Of a stretch of DNA of 7,438 bases, positions 1 through 5,342 are shown piece by piece. The position numbers and the translations under genes were made by a program. This stretch comes from Actinomycetes bacterium (GTDB lineage Bacteria; Actinomycetota; Acidimicrobiia; Acidimicrobiales; Acidimicrobiaceae): contig JAJYFX010000081.1 in assembly GCA_021785315.1 (NCBI GenBank), positions 1 to 7,438 of the forward strand, written 5' to 3'. A model generated the notes under the pieces. It searched no databases, had not been told where the DNA came from, and saw only the letters and a program-made list of their open reading frames with translations. Numbering within the stretch: position 1 is the stretch's first letter; every line of letters starts with the position of its first letter.

Positions 1-1274
1 ATGGTGTTGTAGTTGATATCGAGTTCGTGTTCCAACACTTCCTCCGCTCCTCCAAGGCATTCCGTGACGTCTTCGCCGGTAAGTTCGATGTGAACACCGC
101 CAGGCCACGTCCCGAGCTCCTTGTGGACCTCGAAGAAGCACTTCAGCTCCTTGAGCACTGCACTGAATCGTCTTGTCTTGAGACCTGAGCCGGAGCTGGA
201 GAATGTGTTGCCATGCATCGGATCCGAAGTCCATAGGACGGGATGACCCTCGTCCTTTACCGCCGTGACGAGCGAAGGCAGGACATCTGCGACCTTGTCT
301 GCGCCCATTCTCGAAATTAGCGTAAGCCTACCCGGAATTCTCTTGGGGTTTAGTTTTTCGCATATTCCCAAGATCTCATCTTTGGTAGTCTTTGGTCCAA
401 CCTTGCAACCGAGGGGATTTGAGAGTCCGGACGCAAACTCTAGGTGTGCCCCATCCAGTTCGCGTGTCCTTTCGCCTATCCAGAGCGTGTGCGCGGATAG
501 ATCGTACCATTTGCCTGAGGTCGGATCCTGGCGAGTCATGGCTGACTCGTAACCTAGCAGCAGAGCCTCGTGGCTGGTCCAAAAGCTGACCTGCTGGAGA
601 ACCTGTTCTTTAGACAGGTCAATTCCGCACGCTGCCATGAATCTGAGAGCACGCTCTATTTCAAATGCTACGGCCTCGTAGCGCTGACCCTCGGCGCTCG
701 ATGCCACGAACTCTTGCGTCCAGGTGTGGACTTTGGAAAGATCCGCGAAGCCACCCATCGTGAACGAGCGAATTAGATTGAGAGAAGATGCAGACTGATG
801 GTATGCCTCAAGCATCCTTCGGGGGTCTGGAATTCTAGAGCCAAAGTCGGGCTCCTCGGAGTTGACGATGTGGCCGCGAAACGACGGTAGCTCGAGGTCA
901 CCATATTTCTCGGTCGGGCTCGACCGCGGTTTGGCGTATTGACCGGCGATCCTACCCACTTTTATTACCGGCACTCCAGTAGAATATGTGAGCACTACCG
1001 CCATTTGAAGAATGACCTTGAGCTTGCTCTGGATCGTCTGGGCCGAATGGCAATGGAATGATTCGGCGCAGTCTCCTGCTTGAAGAAGGAAGGCTTTTCC
1101 CTGGGTAGCCAGCGACAAAGCTGATTGAAGCGCCTTGATTTCATTCACATAGACCAGGGGCGGACAAGCAGCAAGTTCTTTCAGCGTCGCATCGTAGTCT
1201 CCCGAGTCCGGCCAGTCCGGTTGTTGGAGCGCTGTAAATTCCTTCCAGCTGGTGGGATTCCAAGTTGTCTGCAT
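1..1274 (-). CDS. aroG: Class II 3-deoxy-D-arabino-heptulosonate 7-phosphate (DAHP) synthase, C-terminus off the left edge
   Basis: Condenses phosphoenolpyruvate and erythrose 4-phosphate to DAHP, the first committed step of chorismate and aromatic amino acid synthesis, in the cytosol. The frame is open from the left edge and gives 424 codons. Class II (plant/mycobacterial AroG) signatures, numbered from the chosen start: QAGDCAE at about 65-71 (metal-ligand Cys69), KVGRIAGQYAKPRS at 105-118, SHEALLLGYESAM at 234-246, DLSAHTLWIGERTR at 258-271, DPMHGNT at 351-357 (metal-ligand His354) and HIELTGEDVTECLGG at 395-409. The final Asp ligand, in the family's CDPRLN stretch, and about 25-35 residues lie beyond the edge. 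Start: the ATG at 1274 has AAGGA ten bases upstream, and its N-terminus (WNPTSWKEFTALQQP) matches the W..SW...AxQQP opening of bacterial and plant class II enzymes. A longer ATG start at 1337 adds 21 residues, lacks a clear ribosome site and overlaps a palindrome. Function is very secure; the start is less so. The symbol follows mycobacterial usage. Confidence 0.95.
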   Translation of the reverse strand, partial: MQTTWNPTSWKEFTALQQPDWPDSGDYDATLKELAACPPLVYVNEIKALQSALSLATQGKAFLLQAGDCAESFHCHSAQTIQSKLKVILQMAVVLTYSTGVPVIKVGRIAGQYAKPRSSPTEKYGDLELPSFRGHIVNSEEPDFGSRIPDPRRMLEAYHQSASSLNLIRSFTMGGFADLSKVHTWTQEFVASSAEGQRYEAVAFEIERALRFMAACGIDLSKEQVLQQVSFWTSHEALLLGYESAMTRQDPTSGKWYDLSAHTLWIGERTRELDGAHLEFASGLSNPLGCKVGPKTTKDEILGICEKLNPKRIPGRLTLISRMGADKVADVLPSLVTAVKDEGHPVLWTSDPMHGNTFSSSGSGLKTRRFSAVLKELKCFFEVHKELGTWPGGVHIELTGEDVTECLGGAEEVLEHELDINYNT

Positions 1275-1330
1275 ACCGAGAGTATCCTTGTTTAGCATGA
1301 CCCGCAGTCCATCAATATAAACGAACTTGC

Positions 1331-1344
1331 TCCCCATATGGGGA
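1331..1344. promoter_or_regulatory. 14-bp perfect palindrome in the aroG/LLM divergent region
   Basis: TCCCCATATGGGGA is a perfect palindrome. It lies upstream of the preferred DAHP synthase start (1274) and directly on the alternative ATG at 1337. It sits 15 bp before the TTGACA box that reads toward the LLM oxidoreductase. Its position and symmetry suit an operator for a dimeric regulator of one or both divergent genes, but no binding protein is identifiable, and chance or a transcript hairpin are alternatives. Confidence 0.4.
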
Positions 1345-1358
1345 ATTTGTCAGATCTT

Positions 1359-1388
1359 TTGACATGTAGTCTTTACCTACACGATAAA
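1359..1388 (+). promoter_or_regulatory. Candidate sigma-70-type promoter for the LLM oxidoreductase-nadD group
   Basis: A consensus -35 box TTGACA (1359-1364) is followed after 18 bp by GATAAA (1383-1388), which matches the -10 consensus at four of six positions. The predicted transcription start near 1394-1397 leaves a leader of about 20 nt before the ATG at 1415, and that leader has no clear Shine-Dalgarno sequence. Assigned by pattern only. Confidence 0.45.
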
Positions 1389-1414
1389 GGTTCTCGAACG
1401 ATTGGCAAACTTAA

Positions 1415-2350
1415 ATGAGGCGATTTAGATTCGGCGTCCAGGTTTCAGGTCCTGCTCGGACTGGACGAGAATGGCAGGAGATTGCCCGAAAGGCCGAATC
1501 ACTTGGCTTTAGCACACTTTTTGTTCCGGATCATCTTGATGATGGCCAGTTTTCGCCCATCGTTGCTATGACGGCTGCAGCCACAGCGACAACGACGCTG
1601 CGGGTAGGTTCTCTGGTATTTGACAACGATTACCGGCATCCCGTGCCACTGGCACGCGAAATGGCGACGCTTGATCTGATCAGCGAGGGAAGACTCGAAG
1701 TTGGCATGGGCGCTGGGTGGAGACGCAGCGACTACGAGCAATCTGGAATTAAATATGACCCGCCAGGGGTTCGCATTGCCAGGCTTTCTGAAGCAGTTGG
1801 GATTATGGTATCTCTGTGGAAGGACGGCACTTCGACCTTTACGGGGGAGCACTACTCGGTTACCGGCGCTGTCGGCCTGCCAAAGCCGTATTCCCACGGA
1901 GGGCCGTCTCTGATCATCGGTGGCGGTGGACGCAAGATTCTAGACCTGGCTGCGCGATATGCCCAGATAGTGGGCATCAACCCTTCCCTGTCGGCCGGAG
2001 TCGTAGGCGCCGAAGTTGCAAAGACTGTCGGACCCGAGCAATTTCTCGAGCGGGTCGCCTGGGTAAAGGAGTCGGCCGGGAACAGATTTGAAGAGATTGA
2101 GCTTCAGTGTCTCACCGTGGTGGCGAATGTGACGGACAATGGCTATTCTTGGCTCAGTGAAGTTGCCCCGGCTTTTGGCGTTACTGTCGACGAAGCAATG
2201 GATATTCCGATCGTGTTGGTAGGCTCAGTTAATGAGATTGTCGAAGCCCTTGAACTGCGCAGACAGCGCTTTGGGTTCAATTACTGGGTCATTCATCAGC
2301 AGGAAATGGAAGCCTTCGCCCCCGTAGTGGCTGCATTGAATGGAAAATGA
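1415..2350 (+). CDS. LLM-class F420-dependent oxidoreductase, MSMEG_2516-like
   Basis: A 311-residue luciferase-like monooxygenase-fold (TIM barrel) protein, probably a cytosolic oxidoreductase using reduced coenzyme F420; the substrate is unknown. The N-terminus (RRFRFGVQV) is the first beta strand. Next come the helix and strand AESLGFSTLFVPDHL (about 28-42), the cofactor-region strand TTLRVGSLVFDNDYRHP (60-76), the LLM hallmark DLISEGRLEVGMGAGW (87-102) and a second phosphate-binding stretch, PSLIIGGGGRKIL (about 164-176). The spacing and the VFDNDYRHP sequence resemble the F420-dependent family typified by MSMEG_2516 (TIGR03621, from memory); FMN use cannot be excluded. The length is normal. 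The start is the first ATG and fits the family N-terminus, but no strong ribosome site precedes it. Its last 11 bases overlap the nadD start at 2340, so the two genes are probably co-transcribed and translationally coupled. No adjacent gene points to a specific substrate. Confidence 0.88.
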   Translation: MRRFRFGVQVSGPARTGREWQEIARKAESLGFSTLFVPDHLDDGQFSPIVAMTAAATATTTLRVGSLVFDNDYRHPVPLAREMATLDLISEGRLEVGMGAGWRRSDYEQSGIKYDPPGVRIARLSEAVGIMVSLWKDGTSTFTGEHYSVTGAVGLPKPYSHGGPSLIIGGGGRKILDLAARYAQIVGINPSLSAGVVGAEVAKTVGPEQFLERVAWVKESAGNRFEEIELQCLTVVANVTDNGYSWLSEVAPAFGVTVDEAMDIPIVLVGSVNEIVEALELRRQRFGFNYWVIHQQEMEAFAPVVAALNGK

Positions 2351-2951
2351 GGCAGGCAGGCCAGTGCGAATAGGAATTTTTGGTGGGACGTTCGATCCGA
2401 TTCACGTGGGGCACCTGGCAGCAGCGATAAATGCCAAGGCCGGTGCGAAATTGGACAAAGTGCTGATGGTGGTCGCAAATATTCCATGGCAAAAGGAAGG
2501 TTTGCGGACCGTGCACCAGGCTGAGGAGCGGCTGGCCTTGGTCGAGGCAGCTGTCTCGGGAGTCGACGGCCTGGAGGCCTGTGACCTTGAAATTCGCCGT
2601 GGCGGTAAATCCTACACAATCGACACGGTTTTTGATATTAAGAAAAAGTATTCAGGCGATGAGCTTTTTCTGATTATTGGTGCTGATGTCGCCACCGAAC
2701 TCGATACCTGGGACCGTGTTGATGACCTGGCTGACATGGTGACGCTTGTTATCGTGAACAGGCCCGGCTCAGCAAGTCCTAAAAATCTGGGCAGGATGTG
2801 GAACTACCTTGAGGTGGAGGTCCCTTCACTGGATATCTCTTCTACGGATTTGCGTGCGCGCGCCATCGAGGGCAGACCTTTGGACTATCTGATTCCGGCT
2901 TCGGCGATTCAGTACATAAGAGAGCACAAGCTTTATGGCCAAGAAGAATAG
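2340..2951 (+). CDS. nadD: Nicotinate-nucleotide adenylyltransferase NadD
   Basis: Transfers AMP from ATP to nicotinate mononucleotide, giving deamido-NAD in the shared de novo/salvage NAD pathway in the cytosol. The 203-residue protein has the nucleotidyltransferase signature GIFGGTFDPIHVGHLAAA at about residues 12-29, including the HxGH motif. The substrate loop IPWQKEG (48-54) resembles the actinobacterial form. RGGKSYTIDT (about 86-95) and LFLIIGADVATELDTWDR follow. The C-terminal ISSTDLRARAIEGRPLDYLI (residues about 165-184) is the family ISSTxxR motif. Length is typical. The ATG at 2340 overlaps the upstream LLM gene by 11 bp. A GTG at 2364, with AGG seven bases upstream, would give VRIGIFGG, closer to the usual NadD N-terminus, and is a serious alternative start. 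In many actinobacteria nadD follows proA and precedes rsfS. Here rsfS follows after 333 bp, and the gene upstream is the LLM oxidoreductase. Confidence 0.95.
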   Translation: MENEAGRPVRIGIFGGTFDPIHVGHLAAAINAKAGAKLDKVLMVVANIPWQKEGLRTVHQAEERLALVEAAVSGVDGLEACDLEIRRGGKSYTIDTVFDIKKKYSGDELFLIIGADVATELDTWDRVDDLADMVTLVIVNRPGSASPKNLGRMWNYLEVEVPSLDISSTDLRARAIEGRPLDYLIPASAIQYIREHKLYGQEE

Positions 2952-3041
2952 AGAAGGCAAATATTGGCCTAACTCGCTTGTAATTACAATGAAAGGTTTC
3001 TAGTATCGTAAGTAGATGCTAGAGCTTCTCTTTATGGGGAT

Positions 3042-3254
3042 ATGGATTTGACTGATTACTTCATGTCACCCGCTCCGAGTTTGCTTAGGTCAATCCCGAA
3101 AATTGTTTTTTTGCAGCACCAGCATTTGGGCGCAAAGTGCGGGGATGCCGTTTGTCATGAGGCGGAACCTAGCGTACAGGAAATGGTCTTGGGTGGTTTG
3201 TCCGTCGATAAATCGCTATTTGGTGTGTCAGGCAAAATCATTGCAAAGTCGTAA
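3042..3254 (+). CDS. Possible small hypothetical protein (70 aa)
   Basis: An ATG-initiated 70-codon frame lies in the gap between nadD and rsfS, on the same strand, and ends 30 bp before the rsfS start. A GGGG at about 3036-3039 sits close to the ATG and is a poor ribosome site. The translation begins MDLTDYFMSPAPSLLRSIPK and has two cysteines (KCGDAVCHE), but no recognisable domain, signal peptide or membrane segment. It may simply be a chance open frame or an eroded gene. Its function is unknown. Confidence 0.2.
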   Translation: MDLTDYFMSPAPSLLRSIPKIVFLQHQHLGAKCGDAVCHEAEPSVQEMVLGGLSVDKSLFGVSGKIIAKS

Positions 3255-3264
3255 AAGGCGATTC

Positions 3265-3274
3265 AGGAAGGGAG
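3265..3274 (+). promoter_or_regulatory. Strong ribosome binding site fixing the TTG start of rsfS
   Basis: AGGAAGGGAG ends ten bases before the TTG at 3285. It is purine-rich and complementary to the 16S 3' tail, which supports the non-ATG start used for rsfS. Confidence 0.6.
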
Positions 3275-3284
3275 TGCGAAAAAT

Positions 3285-3686
3285 TTGAGTGAAACTGAGG
3301 TGGTAATAACAGTTCCTGCGGTCTATCCCGCTAGTGGGTCCCAAGGGCTGGCAATTTTGGCGGCTCGCGCTGCCTATGAAAAGAAAGCCAGAGATCCGAA
3401 GGTAATGGATTTGGGCGACTTGCTGGGGATCACCGACTATTTCGTCGTGTGTTCTGCCTCCAATGATCGTCAGGTAAAAACGATAGTCGAGGAAGTTGAG
3501 CGTTCCCTCAAAGAAGTCGCGGGGGCTAAGCCGCGGGGGATCGAAGGTCTCGGCGATGCGTCGTGGGTATTGATAGATTATGGTGAAATTGTTGTCCACG
3601 TCATGAGCGAAGACGCGAGAGCGTTTTACGCAATCGAGAGACTTTGGTCAGATGCTCATCTGGTCGACTGGGTGGACGTGGCCTAG
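3285..3686 (+). CDS. rsfS: Ribosomal silencing factor RsfS (Iojap/DUF143 family)
   Basis: RsfS binds uL14 (RplN) on the 50S subunit and blocks joining of 30S and 50S, lowering translation during starvation. The 133-residue protein starts at a TTG preceded by AGGAAGGGAG. An N-terminal extension of about 20 residues, roughly 15 of them before any family similarity, precedes the conserved core. The core contains KVMDLGDLLGITDYFVVCSA (about 39-58; the family pattern is DxxxxxxxTDxFVIxSG), SNDRQVKTIVEEVE, and the C-terminal WVLIDYGEIVVHVMSEDARAF followed by YAIERLWSD (about 93-122), the Iojap hallmark. The nadD-rsfS order is the usual actinobacterial arrangement. The stop codon sits in a CTAG shared with the convergent downstream gene. 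A terminator-like hairpin with a T run follows at 3693-3718. Confidence 0.95.
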   Translation: MSETEVVITVPAVYPASGSQGLAILAARAAYEKKARDPKVMDLGDLLGITDYFVVCSASNDRQVKTIVEEVERSLKEVAGAKPRGIEGLGDASWVLIDYGEIVVHVMSEDARAFYAIERLWSDAHLVDWVDVA

Positions 3687-4312
3687 TCGAATATCGGAGC
3701 AGCGACCCGATTTTTTTTCAGCTCATAGAAGCTTGAGTTTTTCGCTACTACTAGGAACGCATCCCACAATTGTGCCGCTTCTTCGCCGCGGGGCGCGGGA
3801 TTCAAAATTGGGCCGGCAACGGTAATTCGGGTTGGCCCCTCCTCTAGAACCACAAGCGGAACCCCGGTATTTTCCGAACCGTAAAGAGCAAGTGCCTCGC
3901 CCATTGATTCACGTATAGGGAGATCAAGGTCCTCGTTATTCTCGTTGTAATGAAGTTCGGCAGGCCATTGGGCGGCAGACAGTGCTTCGGCAATCGATGA
4001 TTTTGCGCCAAGCCCCTGATTGTGGAACTGTTCGCCCAGGGCGGAATAGAATCGGCCGATAGAGTCCTCGTCAGCGAGATGCTCTGCCTTTGCGGCTTCA
4101 ATAACGCGTAGTGCCCTAAGGCCGAGTCTCATTCCGGGTCTATACTGTGCTGGTACATCAAAACCGGCATTTTTGATTTCCAGTGAAAAGGGCTTCCAGG
4201 CGACGTCAAGATCGCGAAATTGTTGAACCTCTACAAGCCATCTTGAAGTCATCCATGACCAGGGACACGAAGGATCAAAATAAAAGTTAATTCGCACCGC
4301 AAAGCCTTTCAT
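3683..4312 (-). CDS. DsbA-family thioredoxin-fold protein, Rv2466c (mycoredoxin-2)-like, with CPWS active site
   Basis: Probably a cytosolic oxidoreductase of the DsbA/FrnE/HCCA-isomerase fold; there is no signal peptide. Similarity to M. tuberculosis Rv2466c, a mycothiol-dependent reductase that activates nitro prodrugs, runs the full length from memory: FDPSCPWSWMTSRW near residues 12-25, HNQG at about 97-100 within the helical insertion, a GVPLVVL strand with the cis-Pro (about 150-156), PRGEEAAQLWDAF (about 173-185), and the C-terminal FYELKKNRVAAPIFD. The 209-residue length matches. The important difference is CPWS: the first cysteine is present and the second (resolving) cysteine is serine, which implies a monothiol mechanism or altered chemistry. 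Start: ATG at 4312 is used; TTG at 4315 adds one residue, and a GTG at 4297 preceded by AAAGG seven bases upstream is a credible shorter start. It is convergent with rsfS and divergent from the small gene at 4386. Confidence 0.85.
   Translation of the reverse strand: MKGFAVRINFYFDPSCPWSWMTSRWLVEVQQFRDLDVAWKPFSLEIKNAGFDVPAQYRPGMRLGLRALRVIEAAKAEHLADEDSIGRFYSALGEQFHNQGLGAKSSIAEALSAAQWPAELHYNENNEDLDLPIRESMGEALALYGSENTGVPLVVLEEGPTRITVAGPILNPAPRGEEAAQLWDAFLVVAKNSSFYELKKNRVAAPIFD
3693..3718 (+). terminator. Candidate intrinsic terminator of rsfS, inside the convergent gene
   Basis: ATCGG (3693-3697) pairs with CCGAT (3707-3711) around a 9-nt loop, and seven Ts follow to 3718. The stem is short, so strength is uncertain. 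It lies 7 bp after the rsfS stop and within the coding end of the opposite gene, where the T run encodes the lysines of its ELKKNR sequence. Confidence 0.45.
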
Positions 4313-4375
4313 CAAATACTCATCTATCTTGTTAGCAGATGCTAGGGGCAGTGATTGCAGAAAAAGGCATCGAAC

Positions 4376-4383
4376 AAAGGAAG
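4376..4383 (+). promoter_or_regulatory. Ribosome binding site choosing the ATG at 4386
   Basis: AAAGGAAG directly precedes the ATG at 4386; the AAGGA core is 4 nt from the start codon. It favours this start over the in-frame TTG at 4329, which would place translation only about 15 bp from the divergent gene. Confidence 0.5.
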
Positions 4384-4385
4384 TT

Positions 4386-4721
4386 ATGACTGAAAATCGC
4401 GAGCTGTTATCTTTTGAATCATGTCATACGTCTTGGTGTTTTGACATTGTCAGGTTGAAGTTCAAACGTATTCCCAGGCCGCAATCTCACCATACATCTG
4501 CCACCGATTTCGCCGCCGCGCAGTGGGAAGATTATTTTGATTTGATATTGAGCAGCGATAGCGATGAATTTACCGTCGTGCTGAACAGCTCCGAATCGAA
4601 ACTTTTGCGCTCATGGCGTCATTCGGACAACTGTGTGCATTGTTTTGGCGGGGCCACCGCCTATGAAACTGAGGAGATTTCGCTGGGGCAGCTCAGGGAT
4701 CTTCTGGGCAGCGAGGACTGA
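4386..4721 (+). CDS. Small conserved-looking hypothetical protein (111 aa)
   Basis: A 111-residue soluble acidic protein of unknown function. The N-terminal third contains SCHTSWCFDIVRLKFKRIPR, resembling small actinobacterial hypotheticals in which a 'TSWxFD...RxRRxPR' opening is followed by a tryptophan, a beta-rich middle (here DEFTVVLNSSESKLLRSWRH, about residues 59-78) and a short C-terminal helix (ISLGQLRDLLG). A CVHC pair follows the RH motif; with the upstream Cys residues it could bind metal, but no complete four-ligand set is obvious. No membrane segment or signal peptide. Start chosen at the ATG with AAAGGAAG just upstream; a TTG at 4329 would add 19 residues. It diverges from the Rv2466c-like gene and is followed by decayed transposon DNA. 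The family resemblance is from memory and no function should be inferred. Confidence 0.65.
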   Translation: MTENRELLSFESCHTSWCFDIVRLKFKRIPRPQSHHTSATDFAAAQWEDYFDLILSSDSDEFTVVLNSSESKLLRSWRHSDNCVHCFGGATAYETEEISLGQLRDLLGSED

Positions 4722-4839
4722 TTCTTTAAAGATCCGATGTTCTGCCTGCAGTGGTATTGCGGTGAAGCTTGGATCCGACACGGTGATATTCGTGCGAAGA
4801 TGACGTATGCGTTGAGATGCAAAATCGCCTATCGGTGGG

Positions 4840-5163
4840 GATTGCCAAAACGAGGGGCTCGCGCCGCACTGTTTGTTCCGGGAGTTGGCGCATTACCGGG
4901 CTCGTGTGGGTAACTATGTAAGGCGCTCCTGCGCATCCTTCTGCGGCGGGAATCTTGAGTGCTGGATGTTTGTCTTGATTGGCGGTACGGTCGCATGCGG
5001 CACAGGCAATGACCGCCCGGCTCTCGTGTATTTTGTTTTGGGTGTTTCCATAATGCGGACAAGTCTGTTTAGCACACGGGGGATTTACCGCCATCGCAAG
5101 GACTGGGTTTGTACCAGGAGCCACGTGAGGCGATCTCTCGGGTAGATTCAACCAATTAGCCGA
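4840..5163 (-). pseudogene. tnpB: Decayed C-terminal fragment of a TnpB (IS200/IS605- or IS607-type) RNA-guided nuclease/transposase accessory protein
   Basis: An open minus-strand frame (5244 to 4726, 172 codons) contains, from about residue 40, PGTNPVLAMAVNPPCAKQ, then TCPHYGNTQNK, then AVIACAACDRTANQDKHPAL and KIPAAEG. This lines up with the TnpB C-terminal pattern 'VNPxxTSQTCPxCG...FxCxxCGxxxxxDxNAAxNILAAG', i.e. the zinc ribbon plus the last RuvC aspartate. Signs of decay: the second zinc ligand of the first pair is Tyr (CPHY), NAAxNIL has become HPALKIP, and everything upstream (the N-terminal wedge/REC region and first RuvC motifs, over 250 residues) is absent. The tail THTSPVMRQLPEQTVRREPL resembles C-terminal extensions of some actinobacterial copies. 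The frame has remained open, so a short domesticated protein is possible but unlikely. Boundaries are approximate. Confidence 0.7.
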
Positions 5164-5280
5164 AGCGAGCATTATCTTCGCCGAAAGTACTATCGTTTTC
5201 CGGACTCGCGAGCTGGGCTTGTCGCGCAGCTCCATCGAGCACACAGATTTTCACAGCATAAGTCCTAAAAGGGTACTGAA

Positions 5281-5295
5281 AATGCTTCGGGCATT
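5281..5295 (-). terminator. Second short hairpin downstream of the MFS gene
   Basis: On the minus strand AATGC pairs with GCATT around a CCGAA loop, followed directly by TTC. It lies just downstream of the larger inverted repeat after the exporter gene. The stem is only 5 bp and AT-leaning, so on its own it is weak; together the two could halt transcription. Confidence 0.25.
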
Positions 5296-5297
5296 AT

Positions 5298-5342
5298 CCT
5301 CAACCAGGATTACGTATTGTTCAAACGTCGTCCTGGTTGAGG
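5298..5342 (-). terminator. 12-bp perfect inverted repeat straddling the MFS stop codon
   Basis: CCTCAACCAGGA (5298-5309) and TCCTGGTTGAGG (5331-5342) are perfectly complementary with a 21-nt spacer. One arm is within the last codons of the exporter (the NLNQD part), and the stop codon lies in the loop. In the minus-strand transcript this forms a strong stem but no U tract follows directly, so it may be a transcript-stabilising 3' hairpin, part of a terminator with the next hairpin, or a remnant of mobile DNA. Confidence 0.45.

Larger units (their letters stand above)
2952..3284. other. 333-bp nadD-rsfS intergenic stretch with no convincing gene
   Basis: Nothing here encodes a recognisable domain. 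It contains a 70-codon plus-strand frame (listed separately), a T7 run at 3106-3112 without a GC-rich stem before it, and at the right end the rsfS ribosome site. There is no clear strong terminator for nadD; a 4-bp AGGC/GCCT stem at about 2955-2970 is too weak. The stretch probably holds an rsfS promoter or leader, but I could not pick out a credible -35/-10 pair. Confidence 0.6.
4722..5320. other. 599-bp region without an intact gene, holding a TnpB relic
   Basis: Between the small hypothetical gene and the MFS exporter there is no complete recognisable gene. The minus strand carries the TnpB C-terminal relic. Near the left end a 10-bp palindrome TCTTTAAAGA (4723-4732 approximately) and two copies of GATCCGA (4731-4737 and 4772-4778) are visible but too short to be assigned as element ends. 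No transposase TnpA and no clear element terminus is seen. Open frames on the plus strand here look like shadows. Confidence 0.6.

Noticed and set aside
265..776. Several short open frames on both strands
   Set aside because: They lie inside the class II DAHP synthase coding sequence in other frames and encode no recognisable domain.
1499..1897. 132-codon minus-strand frame
   Set aside because: Antisense shadow of the LLM oxidoreductase; the plus-strand frame has clear family motifs and this one does not.
2296..2619. 107-codon minus-strand frame across the LLM/nadD junction
   Set aside because: Antisense to both well-supported genes; low-complexity Pro/Arg composition typical of a shadow.
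3106..3112. T7 run as a possible nadD terminator
   Set aside because: No GC-rich hairpin immediately precedes it; only AT-rich pairing is possible.
3103..3288. 61-codon plus-strand frame in the nadD-rsfS gap
   Set aside because: Overlaps the 70-codon frame and the rsfS start, has no ribosome site and an implausible Cys/Trp/Arg-rich composition.
4873..5145. 90-codon plus-strand frame
   Set aside because: Antisense to the TnpB relic, whose strand carries recognisable zinc-ribbon motifs; this frame has none.
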